Positions 57,221 through 64,000 of a stretch of DNA of 64,000 nt are shown here, in pieces (positions within the stretch are counted from its first letter, which is position 1; every line of letters starts with the position of its first letter). The DNA is taken from the NCBI RefSeq assembly GCF_002964605.1, contig NZ_PQDH01000001.1, forward strand, positions 806,001 through 870,000, in the 5' to 3' direction. The translations under genes and the position numbers were made by a program. The notes under the pieces were generated by a model, which saw only the letters and a list, made by a program, of their open reading frames with translations, had not been told where the DNA came from and did not search any database. The stretch is from Vallitalea okinawensis (lineage in GTDB: Bacteria > Bacillota > Clostridia > Lachnospirales > PQDH01).

Positions 57221-58249
57221 TCATCCTTTTTCATAGTACTCAAGAACATCAATACCTATCGCATTTGATATAATCAATAGCTTTTGTATCAATACACCAC
57301 CATCAATATCTTCACCACTTTTAGCTCTTTCTATCATGTCCCTAATGACTGTCCACTCTTTAACTAGATTTGAGGGAATGGTCTCACTTCGTGCGTGAAT
57401 AGCTCTTAATAATTCTCTATGACTGTCTATGATCGTATTATAGTTTATTTGATCAACGGATTTTTTTTGTGTTCTAGCAGCTTTATTACTTCTTTTATCA
57501 AGAATCTCATTTCTATCGATAATATCTTCAAAGTCAATGTTTTTTATATCCTCAATGCAATGAATAACTTCACCATTCTTCATTCTAATAATAACTTGAT
57601 GGCGCTCATCTTCTGATAGTGAATCCAGAAGACCACATTGTTCATCAGATAATTGATCCTTTATTTCTTCATAGGTTTCCTGTAATTCCTTTTGTGCCAA
57701 TTGTGCTTCCTTCTCAACGATTAATTGCTCAACCTTTGCTTCCTGTTTCTGTGATAAAGGCAAATTCAACTCAAGTTGCTCCACGTAGCGTGAAGGCATC
57801 AAGTCTGCATAGATCAAGAAGTTATTCACATTAAATGTACCACTTGTGCATCGTTCTAATATATCATCTAATTCCTTGTTAACTTTATTAAATCCCTTCT
57901 TAACATCTTTAACAAATGAAGTATCCATATTGGTGAATTTCTTGAAGCATTCACTACCTAGTTTGAACTCAATTTCCTTCCTTGTATGCTTAACAATATA
58001 CTGGAATCTTAAAGCTCGACCACACTCACATTGATGTGGTCTCTTCCCATACCCACCATCTAGCACGTCTACCAAAATAAAGTCATTGAGTTCGTCGGTA
58101 TCATTCCGTGAATTGAGTTCTATACCTTTAAGTTGAGCTAACTGCTCTACCCAAATGTCGCACTTAGATTGTCGTATATATGTCTGTAAAAACTGTCTTT
58201 GCTCTTCATTTAAAGAAGACAAGCATAAGTGTCTCTCTTTCTCATTCAT
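57221..58249 (-). CDS. hypothetical protein with zinc-ribbon-like motif
   Basis: 342 residues, soluble. Residues 73-105 hold 'HQCECGRALRFQYIVKH...FKLGSECFKKF', a possible zinc-binding knuckle (C-x-C plus a later Cys, with nearby His). The middle (residues 150-240) is strongly helical, glutamine- and glutamate-rich and probably a coiled coil. I do not recognise the family. Proteins of this make-up occur with DNA- or RNA-handling roles, but nothing in the sequence proves it. ATG after AAGGGTGAT; single gene. Confidence 0.6.
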   Translation of the reverse strand: MNEKERHLCLSSLNEEQRQFLQTYIRQSKCDIWVEQLAQLKGIELNSRNDTDELNDFILVDVLDGGYGKRPHQCECGRALRFQYIVKHTRKEIEFKLGSECFKKFTNMDTSFVKDVKKGFNKVNKELDDILERCTSGTFNVNNFLIYADLMPSRYVEQLELNLPLSQKQEAKVEQLIVEKEAQLAQKELQETYEEIKDQLSDEQCGLLDSLSEDERHQVIIRMKNGEVIHCIEDIKNIDFEDIIDRNEILDKRSNKAARTQKKSVDQINYNTIIDSHRELLRAIHARSETIPSNLVKEWTVIRDMIERAKSGEDIDGGVLIQKLLIISNAIGIDVLEYYEKG

Positions 58250-58343
58250 CCTATCACCCTTTGACTACACTATTAACTCCATTATAGTATTTTAAAATGT
58301 ATATAGCAATGAACAGACACAAGAAAGTATGGTTTACTACACT

Positions 58344-58379
58344 AAAAAAGAATCCTTTTACCGTCCAGGATTCTTTTTT
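58344..58379. terminator. bidirectional terminator with 12-bp perfect stem
   Basis: AAAAAAGAATCC / GGATTCTTTTTT with a 12-base loop. There is no full gene upstream of it on the plus strand, and on the minus strand only the gene-poor region, which already follows a terminator. Confidence 0.8.
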
Positions 58380-58578
58380 CTTCAACCTTTATTAAAGATT
58401 GTTATCTGTATGTTCAATCTCCAAATTACTAGTAAATCCATGTAAACATATTTTTCTTTATTGCTTACACTCTATTAACCTATATCCTCTCCTATTAACC
58501 CCTTCAACTTTACCGAACCACTTTTATCGTTATTACCCCATAATCACTTCTACAACATTATAATCCTTCAATTACCTT

Positions 58579-58647
58579 TCAAAATTTCTCTATGTATGAT
58601 TTAATTATTCTTTCCCATTCTTCACTCCCTTCATATTGTCCACTCAA
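58579..58647 (-). pseudogene. possible gene remnant
   Basis: From a TTG the frame reads LSGQYEGSEEWERIIKSYIE and two more residues before the stop. The composition is protein-like, unlike the bases around it, but there is no ribosome site and the frame is closed 5 codons upstream. Could be a decayed gene end or chance. Confidence 0.25.
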
Positions 58648-58736
58648 GCATATTTCAAGTCAAAATCCAACTGTAAATTGTTATTATTTTGTCATCTCCA
58701 CTTATTATACCTCCATTTAGCTAAAAAAAATAAAAC

Positions 58737-58752
58737 CTCACACGATTGTGAG
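58737..58752 (-). terminator. terminator of the second two-component operon
   Basis: Minus strand CTCACA-ATCG-TGTGAG, then GTTTTATTTTTTTT. Confidence 0.85.
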
Positions 58753-58765
58753 ATTTATCTATTCC

Positions 58766-60565
58766 TTATTTTATAGGTAAGATGATCTTAAATAAGGTTC
58801 CGGTATCTATTATGCTTTCAACCTGAATTTCACCATTAACACTATCTACAATTCCCTTAACGACACTTAATCCAAGACCTAATCCTTCATTACTTCTACT
58901 TGTATCTATTCTATAAAATGGATCGAAGATTTTATTAATCTTCTCTTCTGTCATGCCAAGTCCATTATCTTTAACAAATATGGTTACATCCTTCTTAACA
59001 CGATATCCAAGGATGATTTTTCCATCTTCTCTTGTATACTTGAAAGCATTATCTACAAGGTTGAAGACCATTCTATAAAATTGAACAGGGTCCATTGGTA
59101 ATAAAACATCTTCTTCATCCATCACAACACTGAAATCATACTTTTTCTCTTGATTATACACATCAAAATGATCCTTTAATCTTTCAAAACTATCATGAAT
59201 GCTAGTAGTCATATCTTTTGACTTGGTAGCTCCTATCTTTAAATAGCTGTTTATATTCTCAGTCATTTTCTCCAATTCTTTAGTTGCTTCTAAGCCAGTC
59301 TTCATATATTTTTTTCTTTGCTCAAAAGGCATATCGTAATGCTCAATTATCTGGTTACTGCTCTTAATGACTGAAAGAGGTAACTTCAGATCATGGCTAA
59401 TTCCCCTCAAAAGGGATATTCTTTCAAATTCATGCTCCTTTTCTTTGAGAGATTTGACTTGTTTCATATAACGTAAAAAGAAAATTAAAATAAAGCTAGC
59501 TAAATAAATAACTGCTCCAATATAGGTTATATGAAAGAGAAAATCGACGGTTCCTTTTGGCATTTGATTTGTATCCATAAAATCTTTATAAAAGGATGTT
59601 GAACTATAAATTACATTATTAAGCAGAATGATATGTCTAAATTCTTTTTTCATAACAATACCATAGAACTGAACAATAACTCCAATACAAGTGGTTCCCA
59701 ATACGACTGTACCGAACCAATTAACATAGATCTCTAAGTCTAACATAGCCAAGGATATAGCTGCAAGAAAAATGTATACTGCTACCCTTTTTCTTCGTCC
59801 TAGTTTTATATCATATATATTCATGGTAATAAAAATAGGCAAGAAAATATTAAGCAAACTGGTGATATTATTAATAGACTGATAATTTTTTGATGTGACC
59901 TTAAAAATCTCAGTAATAAAAAATAATTCCCCAAGTACAATCACTTTAAAAGCAGACATGAAGCCAATGAATGCAAGTAATAAAAAGTATTTGGAATAAC
60001 GGTTACTTAAATAGAATATTAGACTCGTTAATCCCATAGAAGCAAAGCATAAAAAAATAAAACAGTAGTTGATGGTTCTTACTTCAGTGTAATGATCCAT
60101 ATGCTTTTTCTCTGCTAGGTAAAAAGTTGTTAACTGCAGATTTTCACCTCTTAAAGTGAGTTTTACACTATCTGTAAAATCAAATAGCTTATAAGCAAAA
60201 TCATCGTTAAAGGTCGCTTCTCCTCCAACAGTATTTTGAGAGACTAATACACCATCTATATAAATCTCATGTGGATATTTAAGATAGTCAAGTAATAGAG
60301 ATAGTTCTTTTCCCTCTTGATTAAATATGTTAAGGACAATTTCATCATCTTGAATAGTCAAGTCTTCAATTGTATAAAGACCATCAGAAAAAGAGTTATT
60401 CACCGTTATTGTATTATTTGTAGTTCCTATGTAGTGACTAATATTTCTGTTGACTATATCGAGGGCTAGAATGATTAAGCCAATACTGAGAACAGCTATA
60501 CTCAGTACTAAGATAGCTTTGATATATCTATTTACAGTCAATTTCATTTTTAAATTGTACAACAT
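58766..60565 (-). CDS. sensor histidine kinase with 7TM-like input region
   Basis: 599 residues. One membrane segment (15-35), an outer beta-rich domain of about 120 residues, seven further membrane segments (about 165-355), a short coiled coil, then HisKA with 'RGISHDLKLPLSVIKSSNQI' (His near 392) and HATPase boxes 'DPVQFYRMVFNLVDNAFKYT', 'VKDNGLGMTEEKINKIFDPF' and 'GLGLGLSVVKGIVDS'. The layout recalls 7TMR-DISM kinases that sense carbohydrates or related ligands. It overlaps the end of its response regulator gene by 38 bases. No clear target gene; the AEC and TRAP genes behind the regulator are candidates. Confidence 0.9.
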   Translation of the reverse strand: MLYNLKMKLTVNRYIKAILVLSIAVLSIGLIILALDIVNRNISHYIGTTNNTITVNNSFSDGLYTIEDLTIQDDEIVLNIFNQEGKELSLLLDYLKYPHEIYIDGVLVSQNTVGGEATFNDDFAYKLFDFTDSVKLTLRGENLQLTTFYLAEKKHMDHYTEVRTINYCFIFLCFASMGLTSLIFYLSNRYSKYFLLLAFIGFMSAFKVIVLGELFFITEIFKVTSKNYQSINNITSLLNIFLPIFITMNIYDIKLGRRKRVAVYIFLAAISLAMLDLEIYVNWFGTVVLGTTCIGVIVQFYGIVMKKEFRHIILLNNVIYSSTSFYKDFMDTNQMPKGTVDFLFHITYIGAVIYLASFILIFFLRYMKQVKSLKEKEHEFERISLLRGISHDLKLPLSVIKSSNQIIEHYDMPFEQRKKYMKTGLEATKELEKMTENINSYLKIGATKSKDMTTSIHDSFERLKDHFDVYNQEKKYDFSVVMDEEDVLLPMDPVQFYRMVFNLVDNAFKYTREDGKIILGYRVKKDVTIFVKDNGLGMTEEKINKIFDPFYRIDTSRSNEGLGLGLSVVKGIVDSVNGEIQVESIIDTGTLFKIILPIK

Positions 60566-61223
60566 CTAACTGATAACCCTTTCCGTAGATAGTTTCAATA
60601 TAAACCCTCTCGCTTCTTATGTATGCTAAATTATTTCGTAATCTTCCGATAAAAGTTTGAATGCGATGACTTTCATCTATATCTGTATCAAATATCTCTT
60701 TTTTATCAAGATAAGTCTTTTGTAGATATTTTTGATGAAGTAATTTAAATATCTTCACTTGACTTGGTGAAAGAGTAACTATCTTCTCCTTGCATCTGAG
60801 TTCACATAAATCTAAATCAAAGACTATATCACCAATATGATATACCCGCATGTTTGACATAACACGCCTTCTAATAGCATTGAGTTTATACACTAATTCC
60901 TTTAAATCAAAAGGCTTCGTTATGTAATCATCAGCACCATTTTCATAGCAGATGCGCTTACTTTCTATATCATTTAGTGCAGTTAACATCAAAATTCTTG
61001 CACATAAACTCTTTTCTCTGATTAAAGGGATTAACTGGTACCCACTGCCCCCTGGGAACATGATGTCTAGTAAAATAATATGAAATTGATCCGATTTAAT
61101 CTTCTTCTTAGCTTCAGAGAAGTTTAATGCACTGACTGACTCATACCCCTCAAAACCTAGAACATCAACAATATTATCATTTAGTGCTTTATTATCCTCT
61201 ACAACCAAAACTTTTAGTTCCAT
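60528..61223 (-). CDS. OmpR family response regulator
   Basis: About 231 residues. Receiver: 'VLVVEDNKALNDNIVDVL', phospho-acceptor in 'IILLDIMFPGGSGYQL' (about Asp52), 'ILMLTAL' and 'GADDYITKPF'. Output: winged helix with 'VTLSPSQVKIFKLLHQKYLQKTYLDKKEIF' (split) and 'VYIETIYGKGYQL'. The ATG at 61223 follows AGTAGGAG. It is encoded just before and overlapping the kinase gene. Confidence 0.93.
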   Translation of the reverse strand: MELKVLVVEDNKALNDNIVDVLGFEGYESVSALNFSEAKKKIKSDQFHIILLDIMFPGGSGYQLIPLIREKSLCARILMLTALNDIESKRICYENGADDYITKPFDLKELVYKLNAIRRRVMSNMRVYHIGDIVFDLDLCELRCKEKIVTLSPSQVKIFKLLHQKYLQKTYLDKKEIFDTDIDESHRIQTFIGRLRNNLAYIRSERVYIETIYGKGYQLDVVQFKNEIDCK

Positions 61224-61309
61224 ACCATTTCTCCTACTTTTTGAAAGCCTTTTCATGTATATCCATCTTACTACAAAACCTGTAATATTAAAAGGGATTC
61301 ACTTAAAAA

Positions 61310-61341
61310 AAGCTACAAAACTCAGTTAAGTTTTGTAGCTT
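61310..61341 (-). terminator. terminator of the AEC carrier gene
   Basis: Minus strand AAGCTACAAAACT / AGTTTTGTAGCTT, 6-base loop, then TTTTTT. Confidence 0.9.
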
Positions 61342-61358
61342 CAAATATTCATTACTCT

Positions 61359-62351
61359 CTAAGCCAGTATCACCTGATTAAAAATAAGGATGATGACAGG
61401 TATACTGATAATGGCTGCTACTGTTGTAACTACAGCTATTTCCAAAGCATACTGATAATCAGCTCCGTATTCAGAAGCAATTGCTACTGTTATGGTACTT
61501 GATGGCATGGCTGATTCTAAGAGAATAACTGTTATAGCTATAAGTGATATCTCCAAAGGAAGAAGTACAAGAAATCCCATCATAATAAAGGGAATAATTA
61601 ATAGTTTTATCCCTACTAATATCCAAATAGATTTATCTTTTAGTATTTTAGTTAACTGTTTGAAATCAATATTAGCCATGGTTAATCCAATAAAGATCAT
61701 GGATAAGGCTACCGTCATATCACCTACCGGTGAAAAAGTTAGATATATGTAATCATAAATACCCTTAACCTCAGGATTACTACTCATCAGTGAATCAATA
61801 TCCAATACTATGGCTAAAATACCTATGGCAAAGGCAATTGTACAAGGATTGAGTAAAGACTTAAAAATCTCTCTCTTATTGGATATATGATGTTTATTAA
61901 ATAGATAGACTCCCAATGTCCATATGAAGGTAGAGCTTACTAAATAATAAATTAAAGCATAAACCAATCCTGTATCACCAAAGAGTGATTGCATTAATGG
62001 AAAGGCTAAAAAAACTGTATTGCCTATAATCAGCTGCGCTAGGAATACATTTCTTTTCTTAGCTGTCAGTTGAAGTCTGGTCAAAGCTAAGACCCCAGTA
62101 CTATAAGCTAATAGATGGATTGCAATTGCAAATCCAATAATGGCTAACCCATCTGTCCATATGGAACTAGGAAACTTATATTTAGTTAGTGATAGAACTG
62201 TTAGAATAGGAAGGGTTATATTCACTATTATTTTGGAAATCGTCTGGCTTGCGTTTTCAGGTAATATCTTTTTTTTCTTTGCATACATACCAATCAAAGT
62301 CAATAGAACTAACATGCCAATCTGTTCTATGATAATATTGACTTGTTCCAT
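61359..62351 (-). CDS. AEC family transporter (auxin efflux carrier/malate permease type)
   Basis: 330 residues, ten membrane segments in two repeats of five. Family marks include 'IGMYAKKKKILPENASQTISKIIVNITLPILTVLSL' (split) with the crossover proline, and 'ESAMPSSTITVAIASEYGADYQYALEIAVVTTVAAIISIPVII' (split). Bacterial relatives move malate, malonate or other dicarboxylates. It lies 28 bases downstream of a TRAP-type binding protein on the same strand, probably as one operon, which supports an organic acid substrate. Confidence 0.92.
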   Translation of the reverse strand: MEQVNIIIEQIGMLVLLTLIGMYAKKKKILPENASQTISKIIVNITLPILTVLSLTKYKFPSSIWTDGLAIIGFAIAIHLLAYSTGVLALTRLQLTAKKRNVFLAQLIIGNTVFLAFPLMQSLFGDTGLVYALIYYLVSSTFIWTLGVYLFNKHHISNKREIFKSLLNPCTIAFAIGILAIVLDIDSLMSSNPEVKGIYDYIYLTFSPVGDMTVALSMIFIGLTMANIDFKQLTKILKDKSIWILVGIKLLIIPFIMMGFLVLLPLEISLIAITVILLESAMPSSTITVAIASEYGADYQYALEIAVVTTVAAIISIPVIILIFNQVILA

Positions 62352-62378
62352 TTGTAAGCACCTCTATTTCAACCCTTT

Positions 62379-63407
62379 CTAGTTGGTTTCTTCCACCATC
62401 TCTAGAAAGGTCTCTACATTTTCTTTACCAGCGTAAACAGAAATAACATCATTCGCATATTGCATTTTTGCTTTAAATAACTCTCTGTCTGGATAGGTAA
62501 TTTCCATACCTTCTTCTTCCAATTTTATAATAATTTCTGCTTCTTGTTTTTGCATTTCTTCTCGCATCCAATTGCCTGCTTTTATACTCTCTTCTCTAAT
62601 GATAGTCTGTTGTTCTTTTGTTAATTGGTCCCAAACTTCCTTACTAATAATATGAACCATGGAATTATAAACGTGTTGAGTCAGGGCTAAATATGGTTGG
62701 ACTTCGTATAAATTATTATGATATATAACTGCTACGGGATTTTCTTGTCCATCAACGACTCCTTGTTTAAGGGACATATAAGTTTCTGGGAAAGCGATCT
62801 TAGTTACATTAGCACCTAGAGCTTCCATAGCTGATTGCAGTTGAATTTCTGGTGGTGTTCGAAGTCTCATACCTTCAACATCCTCAGGCCTATTAATGGG
62901 TCTTAGATTGTTAGTAATATTTCTAAAACCGTACTCCCAATTAGACAAGAAAATAAGACCTTGCTTCTCTAGATCACCTTCAACCCATTCCTTAAATGGT
63001 CCATCTAGCACCTTATAAGCATGTTCATAATCTTTGAAAGCAAAGGGAATCATGACTGTAGAGAACTTTTTTGAATATTTATCTAGAGCCCCTTGTGTTG
63101 GTAAGCTCATGTCAATAGCTCCTACAATATTTTGTTCCAGCATTTCTGGTGGTGAACCTAATTGGTTGTCAGGAAATACAGTCACTTTGATGCTACCATT
63201 GGTTCTTGATTCAACAGCTTCTGCAAACTTCTGAGCAGCAATATTACCAGGATGGTCCTTAGCAGCATAATGACCTAATTTCATCTCTATAACTTCTATA
63301 GGCTCTTTTACCTGATCTATTTCAGATTCCTTTTCGGATACACATCCTCCCAGACTAAAGGTACTTATAATTGTCAACCAGCATAATACTAAGAATAATT
63401 TGTTCAA
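62379..63407 (-). CDS. TRAP transporter substrate-binding protein (DctP family), lipoprotein
   Basis: 342 residues. From the TTG at 63407 (after GGGGGAGGGTGG) the protein begins with a lipoprotein signal peptide ending 'FSLGGC'. The body is DctP-like: 'KLGHYAAKDHPGNIAAQKFAEAVE' (split), 'FPDNQLGSPPEMLEQNIVGAIDMSLP' (split), 'GLIFLSNWEYGFRNITNNLRPI' (split) with the carboxylate-binding arginine in 'EGMRLRTPPEIQLQSAMEALGANV' (split), and 'GVVDGQENPVAVI'. The DctQ and DctM membrane partners are missing; an AEC carrier follows instead. Confidence 0.93.
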   Translation of the reverse strand: MNKLFLVLCWLTIISTFSLGGCVSEKESEIDQVKEPIEVIEMKLGHYAAKDHPGNIAAQKFAEAVESRTNGSIKVTVFPDNQLGSPPEMLEQNIVGAIDMSLPTQGALDKYSKKFSTVMIPFAFKDYEHAYKVLDGPFKEWVEGDLEKQGLIFLSNWEYGFRNITNNLRPINRPEDVEGMRLRTPPEIQLQSAMEALGANVTKIAFPETYMSLKQGVVDGQENPVAVIYHNNLYEVQPYLALTQHVYNSMVHIISKEVWDQLTKEQQTIIREESIKAGNWMREEMQKQEAEIIIKLEEEGMEITYPDRELFKAKMQYANDVISVYAGKENVETFLEMVEETN

Positions 63408-63563
63408 AATTATTCCACCCTCCCCCAAAATCTCTATCAATCCCCATTGAATAGTAACAAGTTATCATACCCTCTTCATACTTTTATCATATCATATTTA
63501 CAATAATTAGACACGTTTTTCTAATGGAAATAAGACAGTAAACTACTGTCTCATTTCAGCTAA

Positions 63564-64000
63564 TTACCTGATCCATGCACCACCATTAACATCAATGTTT
63601 TCCCCGTTTAAGAAATCATTTTCTATACACAGTTTAATTGCTGATACTATATGCTTTGGTTCACCGTTCTTCTTCAATGGGTTACCACTAGCCCAAGCAT
63701 CCATTTGCTCAGGAGTGGATACTTTCTTATGGAATGGGGTATCAATGACTCCTGGCGATACAGTATTTGTTCTAATCTCAGGGGCTAATTCTTTAGAAAG
63801 CCCTCTTGTAAAGACATCAACAGCTCCTTTTGCTGCACCGTACATGGTTGCACCTGCAGCACCATGGCGAATAACAATGGAGGAAATGTTGACGATATTG
63901 GGATCTGTACCTTTTCTAAGTAATGGTATGGCTAATGATGTAATCTTAAATAGTGAAAAAGCATTCAACGTAAATACCTCTTCCATTAATGACCACTCTA
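63564..64000 (-). CDS. SDR family oxidoreductase, N terminus outside the window
   Basis: The frame is open to the end of the window, so the Rossmann N-terminal part with the cofactor glycines lies beyond. The visible about 145 residues hold the catalytic half of a short-chain dehydrogenase: 'IVNISSIV' (Ser), 'YGAAKGAVDVFTRGLSKELAPEIRTNTVSPGVIDTPF' (split) with the Y-x3-K pair, and the end 'ENIDVNGGAWIR'. Cofactor and substrate cannot be judged without the missing part. Single gene followed by no clear hairpin. Confidence 0.9.
   Translation of the reverse strand, partial: EWSLMEEVFTLNAFSLFKITSLAIPLLRKGTDPNIVNISSIVIRHGAAGATMYGAAKGAVDVFTRGLSKELAPEIRTNTVSPGVIDTPFHKKVSTPEQMDAWASGNPLKKNGEPKHIVSAIKLCIENDFLNGENIDVNGGAWIR

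Larger units (their letters stand above)
58250..58765. other. 516-base region without a full gene
   Basis: Contains the bidirectional hairpin at 58344-58379, a stretch that is strikingly purine-rich on the minus strand (58380-58700), a TTGACT-N17-GACAAT promoter-like pair on the minus strand near 58668-58636, a 22-codon frame that reads like protein remnant (58579-58647), and the terminator of the kinase gene at 58737-58752. Confidence 0.5.

Overview
The window is AT-rich bacterial chromosome with Gram-positive (Firmicutes, class Clostridia) character. The signs are strong AGGAGG-type ribosome binding sites, lipoprotein signal peptides, YesM/YesN-type two-component genes, AzlCD, a BirA-controlled bioB, MATE and GyrI-type drug regulators, desulfoferrodoxin-like and ferredoxin-like proteins. 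The genus is not decidable from sequence alone; an anaerobic Lachnospirales/Vallitalea-like organism is a guess. I see no rRNA, tRNA, CRISPR array, integrase, transposase or phage gene. It reads as ordinary accessory-rich chromosome made of many small regulator-plus-effector units, mostly on the minus strand.

Layout. 1-9.6 kb: end of a VWA/DUF2201 protein, an AraC plus GyrI-like pair, trmO, an AraC plus uroporphyrinogen-decarboxylase-like pair, bioB with a clear BirA operator, and a double-GyrI AraC regulator with a partner of unknown function. 9.6-19.2 kb: BI-1 membrane protein, acetyltransferase, NimA-like flavoprotein, DUF1287, and a four-gene minus-strand operon (GNAT, methyltransferase, alpha/beta hydrolase, HAD) preceded by a leader that looks like a transcription attenuator; then a TIM-barrel protein, a metallo-hydrolase, DUF2721 and a ferric-reductase/FMN-binding protein. 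19.4-25.6 kb: alkyl sulfatase, an ECF sigma/anti-sigma locus with a lipoprotein that shares the anti-sigma outer domain, and a divergent MerR-MATE drug-efflux pair. 25.6-36.4 kb: TetR-hydrolase, YwbE, HxlR-GNAT, LytTR-DUF3021, hydrolases, a CPBP protease, an XRE-desulfoferrodoxin fusion, WYL regulator with DUF434 protein, and a diguanylate cyclase.

36.6-41.8 kb is redox-themed: a SigZ-like sigma factor with cysteine tail, a two-cluster iron-sulfur protein and an ArsD-like cysteine-rich protein; then a divergent YgiN-HxlR pair, a flavodoxin and a QueG-like iron-sulfur protein. 41.9-49.2 kb: YesM/YesN two-component system, a sugar ABC importer (binding protein and two permeases, no ATPase) and a secreted TIM-barrel/GEVED protein. 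49.5-58.2 kb: a 1094-residue lipoprotein with an internal duplication, an AraC/GyrI/ABC-2 efflux operon, AzlCD and a zinc-ribbon-like protein. 58.8-64 kb: a second two-component system, an AEC carrier, an orphan TRAP binding protein and a partial SDR.

The candidates I consider most worth testing are the attenuator-like leader before the GNAT/methyltransferase operon, the ECF locus with twin promoters and a shared sensor domain, and the SigZ cysteine module. All functions are inferred from sequence motifs; no database search was possible. Many start codons were placed a few codons inside the longest reading frame because the ribosome binding site itself would otherwise be translated.
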